The position numbers were made by a program, and so were the translations under genes. The notes below the pieces were generated by a model that worked only from the letters and a program-made list of their open reading frames with translations, was not told where the DNA came from and made no database searches. Shown here one piece after another: positions 44,272 to 51,762 of a DNA stretch of 64,000 nt. Positions within the stretch are counted from its first letter, which is position 1; each line of letters begins with the position of its first letter. The stretch comes from Dactylosporangium aurantiacum (lineage in GTDB: Bacteria; Actinomycetota; Actinomycetes; Mycobacteriales; Micromonosporaceae): positions 310,001-374,000 of the forward strand of contig NZ_JNYJ01000007.1 of assembly GCF_000716715.1 (NCBI RefSeq). The letters run 5' to 3'.

Positions 44272-45534
44272 TTACTCTCGCCGTGTCCCCCGGAAACACG
44301 GAAAACGCACCCGGACGGCCGACTTCGTTCGGGCGGCCGGGAATGTCCGGACAGTCCCGGACACCCGAACGAAGTCGAACAACCGAGTGCGCTGAGGGGT
44401 GCTCTGGTGGGTGGCCGGCCCGCGGGGCTGATACCGCGGGCCGGCGTGGTCAACCACACCGTCAGGAGCTTGTCGTGCCGTGCTGATGTCAGCTGGCCGC
44501 GATGGCCGGGCCACCGTCGGTGTGCAGCTCGGTCGCCGAGGCGAACGCGCTGTCCAGGCGGGCCTGGAGGGCGTCGAGCTCGTGGTACTCGCTGGCGTCG
44601 TAGGACTCGGAGCCCTCGGCGGCGAAGACGTGGTCCGACTCGGCGGCCGAGTGGTCGTAGGAGGTGAAGTCCTGCTCGGCGTAGTGCGAGCCGTCCGCAC
44701 CGGTGAACTCGACGCTGTGGCCCTGGTCGAAGCTGGTCGCCTCGGCCGAGTTGTGGTCGGCCTCGTACACGCCGAACTGCGAGTCGTAGTTCTCCTGGCC
44801 GCGTCCGCGGGGAAGAACGACTCGATGGCGAGCTCCTCGACGGTGACGTCCAGCGGTGAGCCGAACACCGCGGTGATGCTGAAGAACCGCAGCTCACCGC
44901 CGTCGTGGCGGATCCGCAGGGGCACCACCACGTCGTGTTCGGCCGGCGCGGGTCCGGTGCCGCCCGGGTACGCCGTGAGCTCCGCGAGCAGCTCGTCGAG
45001 CTTCGCGTCGCCGGTGCTGCGGGCCTGCCGCTCCAGGCGGCTCAGCAGGTGCGCGCGCCACTGCTCCAGGTTGGCGATGCGGGGCGCCAGCCCCTCCGGG
45101 TGCAGCGACAGGCGTAGCACGTTCACCGGCGGCTCCAGCAGGTGCGCCGCCACGCCCGCGGTGAGCAGCCCGACCGGCGCGTTGGCGTCGAGCATCGTCC
45201 ACCAGCGGTCCACCACCACCGCCGGGAACGGCTCGTGGCCGACCAGCACCTGCCGCAGCGAGTCGCGCACCGCCCGCAGCTGCGGGCCGTCGAGCCGGCC
45301 CTGCGGGTACACGGGAGCGTAACCGCCGGCCAGCAGCAGCGTGTTGCGCTCCCGCAGCGGCACGTCCAGCTGCTCCGTGAGGCGCAGGATCATCGCGCTC
45401 GTCGGTTTGGCCCGCCCCGTCTCCACGAAGCTCAGGTGCCGCGTGGAGATCTCGGCCTGGATCGACAGCTCCAGCTGGCTCAGCCGGCGCCGCTCCCGCC
45501 ATTCGCGCAGCAGCACCCCCACCGGTTGCGTCAT
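44272..45534 (-). CDS. XRE regulator (MmyB-like ligand domain) with aberrant C-terminus
   Basis: Residues 1-65 form an XRE helix-turn-helix (WRERRRLSQLELSIQAEISTRHLSFVETGRAKPTSAMILRLTEQL), and residues 95-240 the MmyB-like ligand-binding domain (FPAVVVDRWWTMLDANAPVGLL, LRIRHDGGELRFFSITAVFGSPLDVTVEELAIESFFPAD). Normal members end about ten residues later. Here the frame runs on for about 175 residues of Thr/Arg/Pro-rich sequence because it reads another gene out of frame. The functional part is therefore about 44810-45534. It is divergent from the NTF2-like gene, with a palindromic operator between them. Confidence 0.75.
   Translation of the reverse strand: MTQPVGVLLREWRERRRLSQLELSIQAEISTRHLSFVETGRAKPTSAMILRLTEQLDVPLRERNTLLLAGGYAPVYPQGRLDGPQLRAVRDSLRQVLVGHEPFPAVVVDRWWTMLDANAPVGLLTAGVAAHLLEPPVNVLRLSLHPEGLAPRIANLEQWRAHLLSRLERQARSTGDAKLDELLAELTAYPGGTGPAPAEHDVVVPLRIRHDGGELRFFSITAVFGSPLDVTVEELAIESFFPADAARRTTTRSSACTRPTTTRPRRPASTRATASSSPVRTARTTPSRTSPPTTTRPPSRTTSSPPRAPSPTTPASTTSSTPSRPAWTARSPRRPSCTPTVARPSRPADISTARQAPDGVVDHAGPRYQPRGPATHQSTPQRTRLFDFVRVSGTVRTFPAARTKSAVRVRFPCFRGTRRE
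44320..44377. other. nested 14-bp inverted repeat
   Basis: CGACTTCGTTCGGG (44320-44333) is perfectly inverted at 44364-44377. Between the arms, GTCCGG and CCGGAC form a second smaller stem. It lies upstream of yidD and within the frameshifted tail of the XRE gene. Confidence 0.7.
44414..44445 (-). terminator. terminator hairpin
   Basis: GCCGGCCCGCGG (44414-44425) pairs perfectly over 12 bp with 44434-44445 around an 8-nt loop, about 40 bp beyond the stop of the small acidic reading frame at 44489. Confidence 0.7.
44489..44809 (-). pseudogene. 3' end of an acidic Tyr/His-rich protein gene
   Basis: A second minus-strand frame, open from about 44809, encodes an acidic protein end (GQENYDSQFGVYEADHNS, then AEATSFDQGHSVEFTG and DASEYHELDALQARLD) and stops at 44489. 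It has good coding-like composition but no clear start: the only start codon (GTG at 44770) has no ribosome-binding site. The sequence joins the XRE regulator gene abruptly at about 44810. I interpret it as the surviving 3' part of a gene fused there by deletion. A terminator follows, consistent with a real gene end. Confidence 0.55.
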
Positions 45535-45569
45535 GATCCGATCGTAGAAGCGCCGCGGGAGCCCTGGCC

Positions 45570-45586
45570 ATTACCTCGCAGGGAAT
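45570..45586. promoter_or_regulatory. palindromic operator between XRE and NTF2-like genes
   Basis: ATTACCTCGCAGGGAAT is an inverted repeat (ATTNCCT-n3-AGGNAAT) in the 88-bp divergent region. MmyB-type regulators commonly control a divergent gene through a site of this form, so it is probably the regulator's operator. Confidence 0.55.
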
Positions 45587-45622
45587 CGACCGGCCCCCGC
45601 ACCGCCCGGCAGTCTCGACGCC

Positions 45623-45991
45623 ATGAGCGAATACGAGAAGCTGGCCCAGCGGTACATCGACGTGTGGAACGAGACCGACCCGACCGCCCGCCGCGCGGCG
45701 ATCGACGCCCTCTTCACCGAGGACGTGACCTTCGTCGACCCGATGGCCGCCGTCCGCGGCCAGGACGAGGTCGACTGGATGATCGGCGGGGTGCAGTCAC
45801 AGTTCCCCGGCTTCGTGATCACCCTCCTCGGCACCGTCGACGGCCACCACGCCCAGGCCCGCTTCGGCTGGGAGATGGGCCTGCCGGGCCAGGAGGCCCC
45901 GGTCGCGGGGTTCGACGTCGTCACCCTCGCCGAGGACGGCAGGATCGACCGGGTCCTCGGCTTTCTGGACCGTGTACCAGCACAGCCGTAG
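45623..45991 (+). CDS. NTF2-like / SnoaL-type protein
   Basis: The 122-aa protein has the NTF2-like fold pattern: a helical start (YEKLAQRYIDVWNETDPTARRAAIDALFTEDVTFVDPM), then strands ending FGWEMGLPGQEAPVAGFDVVTLAEDGRIDRVLGFLD. Family members include small isomerases, cyclases and ligand-binding proteins; the substrate is unknown. It is divergent from the XRE/MmyB-type regulator, which is the usual arrangement for a regulated target. No ribosome-binding site is obvious before the ATG. Confidence 0.82.
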   Translation: MSEYEKLAQRYIDVWNETDPTARRAAIDALFTEDVTFVDPMAAVRGQDEVDWMIGGVQSQFPGFVITLLGTVDGHHAQARFGWEMGLPGQEAPVAGFDVVTLAEDGRIDRVLGFLDRVPAQP

Positions 45992-46093
45992 CACCCTGAT
46001 CGCGTACGGGGGAGGTCGCTGAGGGTAGCGGCGCTGGACGGCGTCTGGTGCGTCCACGAGAATGGGGTGGCGCCTACCGGGGGGAGGCGGCAC

Positions 46094-47803
46094 GTGCCAC
46101 GACCATCCTTTTCGCTGGACGCACCGGATGCCGGCCGGTTCACGACACCGGCCGCTTTGCCGGCGTCCACGGCCACCACGGTGACCGCCGGCGCGGCTTC
46201 GGGCCGCACGGCGGCGGCCGGCTTTGTGGGGGCGGCCGGCTTTGCGGGGGCGGCCGGCTTTGCGGGGGCGGCCGGCTTTGCGGCGGCGGCCGGCCGCACG
46301 GTGGCCGGCGGTGGTGCGGTGGCCGCCGGCGCGGACGCTGCGACGGACCTCGGCACTCGCATGGCTGAGGCCGCAGCCGCCCGTCTGGCGGCGGCCGCGG
46401 CCGCCCACACGCGCCGCCGCGAGGCGATGGCCCGGACGAGGGCGGAGTTCGCCGAGGCCCGCCGGCATGGCCTGGCCGCCCGCCACGCCACGAAACTGGC
46501 CCGCTTGCGGACCGCACGCCTGCTGGCGACGCCGCATCAGCCTCCGACCCCAGCTAGCCCACTTCCCGCGGGTGGCGCGCGGACGAACCCGCCGTGGGCC
46601 GATCCGGCACCTGCGACGGCCCTCCCGCCGTGCTCAGGTGCGGCAACGTCTCCTGCCGGCGCGGCGTCTGGAGCAGCATCTGCCGGCGCCGCGTCTGGGG
46701 CAGTGCCTGCCGGCGCGGCGGCTGAGGTAGCACCTGCCGGCCCGGCTTTGCAGCCGATGCCTGTCGGCCCACCATCGACACCGGCCTGCCAACCACCGGC
46801 GCCTGCCTGCCCGCCGTCCGCGCCGGCAGCCTCAGCACCGGTGTCCGGGAGCCCCGCCGCCGCATCGACCGGCGTGTCGGCATCCATCACGTCCTCCGGC
46901 GTCACCCGGCGACCGTCATGCACAGGGCCTCGCACCTGCCGCAGGGGAGAGCGGCCTCGGCCCACCGGCTGGTCCTGTCAGTCGAAACTGGGCAACCACA
47001 GGAGCCGTCGAGCAGGGCACCGCAGCGATCGCGTCATTCAGGCCGCGCCCCGACCACCTCCACCGGCGATGGATCCGTGGTCCACCCGACGCCCCGCCAG
47101 AACGTCGTGCGGAGGGGTCATGCCAGCGCGGGCGCGCGGCAACCGCGCAGTGCGCTCCTGTGTGCTGCCCGCCGTCCGGTGCCGGTCCTGGCACCCGCCG
47201 CATGGTGTTGGCCTGTGTGCCCGGTCCGCCGATGTGTGTCGGCTTTTGCACGGCCCCGCTGGGTGCCGGTGCCCGGCGCTGGTGCTCCGCCCCGGTGCGG
47301 TGCCCGAACCGCCGGGCGAACCAGGCGACGGCGCGGCCGTGGTTGCCGTCGGTCGCGGTGAGCACTATGACCGGCTCGGGCCCCCGGCCCCCGGTGTGGC
47401 GCTCGGTGTTCGTGGCGTGGTGCGGGTCCGCGCTCGGTGTTGGTGGCGTGGTGCGGGGCCCGCAGTCGGTGTTGGTGGCGTGGTGCGGGGTCCGCGCCCG
47501 GTGTTCGTGGCGTGGTGCAGCGGGCCGCGCTCGGTGTCGGCGCTCGGTGTCGGCGCTCGGTGGCTTGGCGGACGGAAGCGACCGCAGCTCGGCTGGACGG
47601 GGTCGGCGAGGGGCGGCCGGTGGGCGGAGGCTGACGGTGGAGGCCGACCGGCGGATGCGGCGCGCACGCGCGGGAAGCCGCCGCGCGACGCGCGGGCGGT
47701 GCGAGCGCAGCGAGCATGGGGGTGCGGGTGGGAACCCCCGCCGGGACCCGCCGCGTCAGCGGTGGGGCAGAAGCTCAGTGGCGCGCAGGCAGCTCAGGCC
47801 TGA
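46094..47803 (+). CDS. doubtful Ala-rich ORF in a degenerate region
   Basis: A GTG at 46094 has GGGGGGAGG 6 nt upstream and opens a frame that begins plausibly (PRPSFSLDAPDAGRFTTPAA). It contains an Ala/Gly repeat from an 18-bp tandem array, then a helical Arg/Ala-rich segment (HTRRREAMARTRAEFAEARRHGLAARHATKLARL). Beyond about residue 160 the composition becomes Pro/Cys/Trp-rich and looks non-coding. The frame overlaps the remnant at 47300 and the end of the minus-strand gene at 47756. Only the first ~150 codons could be a real protein, and even that is uncertain. Confidence 0.25.
   Translation: MPRPSFSLDAPDAGRFTTPAALPASTATTVTAGAASGRTAAAGFVGAAGFAGAAGFAGAAGFAAAAGRTVAGGGAVAAGADAATDLGTRMAEAAAARLAAAAAAHTRRREAMARTRAEFAEARRHGLAARHATKLARLRTARLLATPHQPPTPASPLPAGGARTNPPWADPAPATALPPCSGAATSPAGAASGAASAGAASGAVPAGAAAEVAPAGPALQPMPVGPPSTPACQPPAPACPPSAPAASAPVSGSPAAASTGVSASITSSGVTRRPSCTGPRTCRRGERPRPTGWSCQSKLGNHRSRRAGHRSDRVIQAAPRPPPPAMDPWSTRRPARTSCGGVMPARARGNRAVRSCVLPAVRCRSWHPPHGVGLCARSADVCRLLHGPAGCRCPALVLRPGAVPEPPGEPGDGAAVVAVGRGEHYDRLGPPAPGVALGVRGVVRVRARCWWRGAGPAVGVGGVVRGPRPVFVAWCSGPRSVSALGVGARWLGGRKRPQLGWTGSARGGRWAEADGGGRPADAARTRGKPPRDARAVRAQRAWGCGWEPPPGPAASAVGQKLSGAQAAQA
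46214..46295. repeat. 18-bp tandem repeat
   Basis: About 4.5 units of GCGGCCGGCTTTGCGGGG, starting at 46214, 46232, 46250, 46268 and 46286, encode GAAGFA repeats on the plus strand. Confidence 0.85.
47300..47380 (-). pseudogene. remnant of diaminopropionate ammonia-lyase-like gene
   Basis: A short minus-strand segment encodes VIVLTATDGNHGRAVAWFAR, which matches the cofactor-loop region of PLP-dependent diaminopropionate ammonia-lyase (normally TATDGNHGRAVA). No other recognisable part of the enzyme is found on either side. It looks like a surviving scrap of a deleted or decayed gene. Confidence 0.55.
47401..47528. repeat. 31-33-bp tandem repeat
   Basis: Four units of about 32 bp (core CGGTGTTGGTGGCGTGGTGC) begin at 47401, 47432, 47464 and 47496, followed by three shorter GCTCGGTGTCG copies. 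They adjoin the ammonia-lyase remnant. Confidence 0.85.
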
Positions 47804-48424
47804 CAGGACCATCCACAGGGGGGTGGCGGCGGTGATGGTGGCTGAGGTGACGGCCAGGGGGGACATGACGGTGGCGGTGGTGTGCCAGGCGGGGCTGAGC
47901 AGGGAGAGGGCCATGCCGCCGAGGACGAAGAAGGCGCAGGTGGTGATGGCGGCGATGCCGGTGGCGCGGGCGAAGGAGCGCCCGACGGTGACGTAGCGGC
48001 TGCCGATGGTGCAGGCGAGGGCGGCGAGCAGGCCCAGGGCGACGACGGTGTAGCCGGCGTAGTCGACGGTGTGGGCGAGGAAGGCGTACCCGCGGCTGGG
48101 TTGCCAGCTCCAGCCGCCGGCGGCGGAGCGCCAGGTGATCTCGGAGACGACCTGCTGGACGGCGACGGCGGCGGCGATGAAGAGGGCGGTGCGGCGGGCC
48201 TGGAGGAGGGCGAGCTCGCGCTGGTAGTCGGGGGCCAGCTCGCGCACCGAGCCGAACTCGTCCACGGCGAGCCGGGCGGCGGCCTCGGCGGTCAGGCCGG
48301 CGGACTCGTGATGGGCGGCGGCGTCGTGCAGGCCGTCGCGCACCTCGGCCAGCAGCTCGCGTTTCGCGGCGCGGGGACCGCGCAGGGCGGCGCCGAGCGA
48401 GGTCACGTAGGCGTCGATTACCAC
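47756..48424 (-). CDS. permease-prefix-domain membrane protein
   Basis: The first ~80 of 222 residues match the 'permease prefix domain' of actinobacterial membrane proteins (VTSLGAALRGPRAAKRELLAEVRDGLHDAA, EAAARLAVDEFGSVRELAPDYQRELA). About four membrane helices follow (FIAAAVAVQQVVSEI, YTVVALGLLAALACTIG, ATGIAAITTCAFFVLGGMALSLL, VTSATITAATPLWMVL). Such proteins are often paired with a PadR regulator, but none is present here. The GTG at 48424 is preferred because the domain starts there; the longer frame begins with unrelated sequence. It is divergent from the multicopper oxidase. Confidence 0.78.
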   Translation of the reverse strand: MVIDAYVTSLGAALRGPRAAKRELLAEVRDGLHDAAAHHESAGLTAEAAARLAVDEFGSVRELAPDYQRELALLQARRTALFIAAAVAVQQVVSEITWRSAAGGWSWQPSRGYAFLAHTVDYAGYTVVALGLLAALACTIGSRYVTVGRSFARATGIAAITTCAFFVLGGMALSLLSPAWHTTATVMSPLAVTSATITAATPLWMVLSGLSCLRATELLPHR

Positions 48425-48530
48425 CCGCCCAGTATCGGGGCGCGCCGGACGCGCGGGCGACGGCCCGGCGCCGATATCCGGGAAAACCTCAGGGACAACC
48501 CCCATCGCCGGAACCGTCCAGAGCAGCCAC

Positions 48531-48542
48531 GCTACATGTAGC
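48531..48542. promoter_or_regulatory. 12-bp palindrome upstream of multicopper oxidase
   Basis: GCTACATGTAGC is a perfect palindrome between the divergent membrane protein and oxidase genes. It resembles the TACA-TGTA core of CopY/BlaI-type operators but lacks the central 2-nt spacer, so the identity of the binder is uncertain. Confidence 0.35.
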
Positions 48543-48570
48543 ACAGCTACTTATGGAAGGGCGGGCGACG

Positions 48571-50034
48571 GTGCGCAAGTGGCTTCTCGGTGGGCTCGGC
48601 CTGCTGCTCCTGCTCTGCGGGGGCGGCGTCGCGGCGGTCACCTGGCTGGTGACCGGCGGCCTGAGCGTGAACACCGTCGGCAAGGTGGCCTTCGACCGGC
48701 CGCTCAAGGTGCCGCCCCTCGCCCCGTCGGTGGTCGACGCCGACGGCCGGCGGGTGTTCGACCTGACCGCGCAGCCCGGCGACAGCGACCTCGGCCACGG
48801 CGCCGGCACCCGCACCTGGGGGTACAACGGCGCGTACCTCGGCCCGACGCTGCGCGCCCAGCGCGGCGAGCGGGTCGCGGTCAACGTGCACAACCGGCTC
48901 AACGAGCCGACGACGGTGCACTGGCACGGCATGCACCTGCCGGCGAAGGTCGACGGCGGGCCGCACCACCCGATCCCGCCCGGCGGGGACTACCAGGCCG
49001 CCTGGACGGTGGACCAGCCGGCGGCGACGCTCTGGTACCACCCGCACCCGGGCGAGCGCACCGAGCGCCAGGTGTACCGCGGCCTCGCCGGGCTGTTTTT
49101 GATCGACGAGACCGAGGACAAGACAGGGCTGCCGCACGACTACGGCGTCGACGACATCCCCGTCGTCGTGCAGGACAAGGGGTTCAGCGGCGGCCAGCTC
49201 AGCATGGACGACCGGTTCCTCAGCGACCTCGGCGTCCTCGGCGACGAGATCCTCGTCAACGGCACGCCCGGCCCGTACCTGGACGTGCGGACCGGGCTGG
49301 TCCGGCTGCGGCTGCTCAACGCCTCCACCGCCCGCGTGTACGACTTCACGATGTCCGACGGGCGGCCGTTCGCGATGATCGCCTCCGACGGTGGGCTGCT
49401 CGCGGCGCCGTACACGACGCGGCGGGTGCGGCTGTCGGTCGGCGAGCGGGCCGAGATCGTCGTGGCGATGCGCCCCGGCGAGCGGGTCGAGCTGCGCAGC
49501 GCCAGGACCGGGCTCGGCGTGGTCCACGGCGGCAAGGACGCGTTCGACGTGCTGCAGCTGCGGGCGGCCGGGGAGCTGCGCGAGGGTGCGCTGCCCGCGC
49601 GGCTGGCCACGCTCACGAAGCTCGATCCGCAGCGGGCGGCGCAGCGGCGGACGTTCACGTTCCAGGGGCGGGGCATCAACGGCGACCAGATGGACATGCG
49701 CCGCGTCGACGCCGTCGTGGTCAAGGACACCGTGGAGATCTGGAACGTCGCCAACGGTCACGACACGCCGCACAGCTTCCACATCCACGACGTGCAGTTC
49801 CAGGTGCTCACCGTCGACGGCAACGCGCCGCCGCCGGAGCTGAGCGGCTGGAAGGACACCCTGTTCCTCGAGCCTCGCCGCCGGTACGCCGTGATCGCCG
49901 AGTTCGCCGACTACGCCGACCCGACGACGGCGTACATGTTCCACTGCCACGTCCTGCGGCACGAGGACGAGGGGATGATGGGCCAGTTCGTGGTCGTCGA
50001 ACCGGGAGACACCCCGAGATTGAGCCACAACTGA
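48571..50034 (+). CDS. multicopper oxidase (CueO/CotA-like)
   Basis: The 487-aa protein oxidises phenols or metal ions with O2. A membrane anchor or signal (KWLLGGLGLLLLLCGGGVAAV) is followed by three cupredoxin domains. Copper ligands are all present: HWHGMHLPAKVDGG, LWYHPHPGE, HSFHIHDVQFQVL and the Cys-containing FHCHVLRHEDEGMMGQF. The GTG at 48571 gives the best signal peptide; an ATG at 48553 in the same frame is the alternative. A perfect hairpin terminator follows the stop. No copper-transport genes are adjacent, so the physiological substrate is unknown. Confidence 0.92.
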   Translation: MRKWLLGGLGLLLLLCGGGVAAVTWLVTGGLSVNTVGKVAFDRPLKVPPLAPSVVDADGRRVFDLTAQPGDSDLGHGAGTRTWGYNGAYLGPTLRAQRGERVAVNVHNRLNEPTTVHWHGMHLPAKVDGGPHHPIPPGGDYQAAWTVDQPAATLWYHPHPGERTERQVYRGLAGLFLIDETEDKTGLPHDYGVDDIPVVVQDKGFSGGQLSMDDRFLSDLGVLGDEILVNGTPGPYLDVRTGLVRLRLLNASTARVYDFTMSDGRPFAMIASDGGLLAAPYTTRRVRLSVGERAEIVVAMRPGERVELRSARTGLGVVHGGKDAFDVLQLRAAGELREGALPARLATLTKLDPQRAAQRRTFTFQGRGINGDQMDMRRVDAVVVKDTVEIWNVANGHDTPHSFHIHDVQFQVLTVDGNAPPPELSGWKDTLFLEPRRRYAVIAEFADYADPTTAYMFHCHVLRHEDEGMMGQFVVVEPGDTPRLSHN

Positions 50035-50040
50035 GGCGAG

Positions 50041-50076
50041 GTGCCGGGCCCCCCGTGGCGGCGCGGGGCCCGGCAC
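50041..50076. terminator. strong terminator hairpin
   Basis: GTGCCGGGCCCC (50041-50052) and GGGGCCCGGCAC (50065-50076) form a perfect 12-bp stem starting 6 bp after the multicopper oxidase stop. Confidence 0.8.
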
Positions 50077-50236
50077 GTCTCGCAAGCGTCTCCGTCGTCC
50101 CCGTGTAGCGCCGCGGTCCGGACCGCCGTGACGGCCGGGCAGCGGCGGCAACCCAACGAGAACCGCTTTGTGATCGGCATGACACATGGATCACCGCTCC
50201 CATGTCAAGAGCTTGCTGGATGTGCGGTGTCGCGGA

Positions 50237-51625
50237 TCACCGTGGCGCTCCGAGGTGATGCCGGAGGGCGACCGGAAGATCCCGCTCTGTGCCGGTCCAG
50301 GCGGTGTGGCCATCGGGCCGGACGAGGACAAAACGGTCGTTCATGTCGGGCCCGGACGGAGCGTCGCCGCGCGGCACGGCGGACAGCAGGCGGTCGTCGT
50401 ACCCCGACGGGGTCGTGCCCCCGCCGAGCAGGACGTGCCGGCCCGCGCGCAGCAGCTCGTACAGGCGCGAACCGGACGACAGCACGACGTCGGGCTGCCG
50501 CGGCGCGTCGGGGTAGTCGATGCCGATCCCGGAGACCGTGCCGGCCGCCCTGCGCATGATCGTCGGCACGTGCAGCAGTGCCCCGCCGAGCAGGTCCCGC
50601 CCGGCCCGCGCGGCGCGTGAGTGCAGCATCGCCAGGCGCACCAGGCCGCCGCTGCTGCGCAGCACCAGCTCACCGACCGGGTGGCGTTCGCCGTGGTACG
50701 TGTCGAGCAGCCCCTCCGGCGCCCAGCCCTTCGTGACGGCGGCGAGCTTCCACCCCAGGTTGGCCGCGTCCTGCAGGCCGGTGTTCATGCCCTGCCCGCC
50801 GGCGGGGGAGTGCACGTGGGCGGCGTCGCCGGCGAGGAAGACGTCGCCCTCGCGGTAGCGCGGGACCTGCCGCTCGTCGCTGTGGAAGCGCGACAGCCAC
50901 CGCGCCTCCCGCATGCCGAAGTCGGTGCCGAGGGCCCGCCGGGTCACCTCGCGCACCTCGGCGAGGTCCAGCGGCGCGTCGTCGGGGCGCTGGGCGCGCC
51001 GGTCCCAGGCGAACACCCGGAACCAGCCGTCACCGAACGGCGCCACGAACGCGAACGCGTCGCCGACCGAGTTCACCGCGAGCACGTCGTCGGGCGCCTC
51101 GGTGAGCCGCACGTCGGCGAGCATGATCGAGCGCAGCACCGCCCGGCCCGGGAACGGCATGCCGATCGCCGCGCGGACCGCGCTGTGCACGCCGTCGGCG
51201 CCGACCACGTGATCGGCCTCGAACCGGTCCTCGCCGGCCAGCACCGCGCCCGGCTCGACCCCGGTGACCGTCACGCCGCGCACGATGCGGGCGCCCAGCT
51301 CCAGCGCGCGCCGCTGCAGCAGCCGCTCCACGTGGTACTGCGGCGTGATGAGCAGGAACGGGAAACGCGACGGCAGTGCGCCCAGGTCGACCCTGAGCCG
51401 GTTGAACAGGCGCACCTTCGACACCGGGGTGCCGGTCGCGACCAGCTCGTCGGCGAGCCCGCGCGCGTCCAGCTGCTCCAGCGTCCGCGCGTGTACGCCG
51501 AACGCCCTGGTCAGGTTCGAGTCGGTGGTCCGCCGCTCCAGGACGGTGACCTCGACCCCCGCGGCGGCGAGGTCACCGGCGAGCAGCAGCCCGGTCGGCC
51601 CGGCGCCGACGACGACGGTGCTCAT
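50237..51625 (-). CDS. FAD-dependent aromatic hydroxylase
   Basis: The 462-aa protein is a group A flavoprotein monooxygenase. It has the FAD dinucleotide fold (TVVVGAGPTGLLLAGDLAAAGVEVTVLERR), the DG motif FEADHVVGADGVHSAVR, and FLAGDAAHVHSPAGGQGMNTGLQDAANLGWKL that binds FAD ribityl and pyrophosphate. It lacks the thioredoxin-like C-terminal domain in full, ending as a short version. It would hydroxylate an aromatic ring with NAD(P)H and O2; similar enzymes inactivate antibiotics such as rifampicin, but substrate cannot be told here. AAGGAGG precedes the ATG. A long palindromic operator lies just upstream. Confidence 0.9.
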   Translation of the reverse strand: MSTVVVGAGPTGLLLAGDLAAAGVEVTVLERRTTDSNLTRAFGVHARTLEQLDARGLADELVATGTPVSKVRLFNRLRVDLGALPSRFPFLLITPQYHVERLLQRRALELGARIVRGVTVTGVEPGAVLAGEDRFEADHVVGADGVHSAVRAAIGMPFPGRAVLRSIMLADVRLTEAPDDVLAVNSVGDAFAFVAPFGDGWFRVFAWDRRAQRPDDAPLDLAEVREVTRRALGTDFGMREARWLSRFHSDERQVPRYREGDVFLAGDAAHVHSPAGGQGMNTGLQDAANLGWKLAAVTKGWAPEGLLDTYHGERHPVGELVLRSSGGLVRLAMLHSRAARAGRDLLGGALLHVPTIMRRAAGTVSGIGIDYPDAPRQPDVVLSSGSRLYELLRAGRHVLLGGGTTPSGYDDRLLSAVPRGDAPSGPDMNDRFVLVRPDGHTAWTGTERDLPVALRHHLGAPR

Positions 51626-51639
51626 GATCGTCCTCCTTG

Positions 51640-51669
51640 AAAGTCAACAACTGTTGGCCAACACATGTT
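51640..51669 (-). promoter_or_regulatory. 30-bp palindromic operator
   Basis: A near-perfect palindrome centred on TTGGCCAA has outer arms GTCAACA and TGTTGAC. It lies 15 bp upstream of the FAD hydroxylase start, in the divergent region shared with the MFS gene. A further half-site (TGTCAAC) occurs near 51686. The arrangement is typical of TetR- or MarR-type repressors, but no regulator gene is adjacent. Confidence 0.7.
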
Positions 51670-51725
51670 GACCCCTCGACGGAGCACATGTCAACGGGTG
51701 ATGAAATGACCGCCGTCACGCTGGG

Positions 51726-51753
51726 TTGACCTGAAGCCCGGTTGAGGTAGCAC
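51726..51753 (+). promoter_or_regulatory. sigma70-type promoter for the MFS gene
   Basis: TTGACC (51726-51731), a 16-bp spacer and TAGCAC (51748-51753) lie 9 nt before the ATG at 51763. Confidence 0.5.
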
Positions 51754-51762
51754 GGTGGCGGG

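Noticed and set aside
46554..46965. minus-strand frames of about 110-140 aa
   Set aside because: They are Ala/Gly/Pro repeats opposite a degenerate region, with no start signal or family resemblance.
47401..47528. possible CRISPR array
   Set aside because: The units are contiguous tandem repeats without unique spacers; the same holds for all other arrays, and no cas genes are present.
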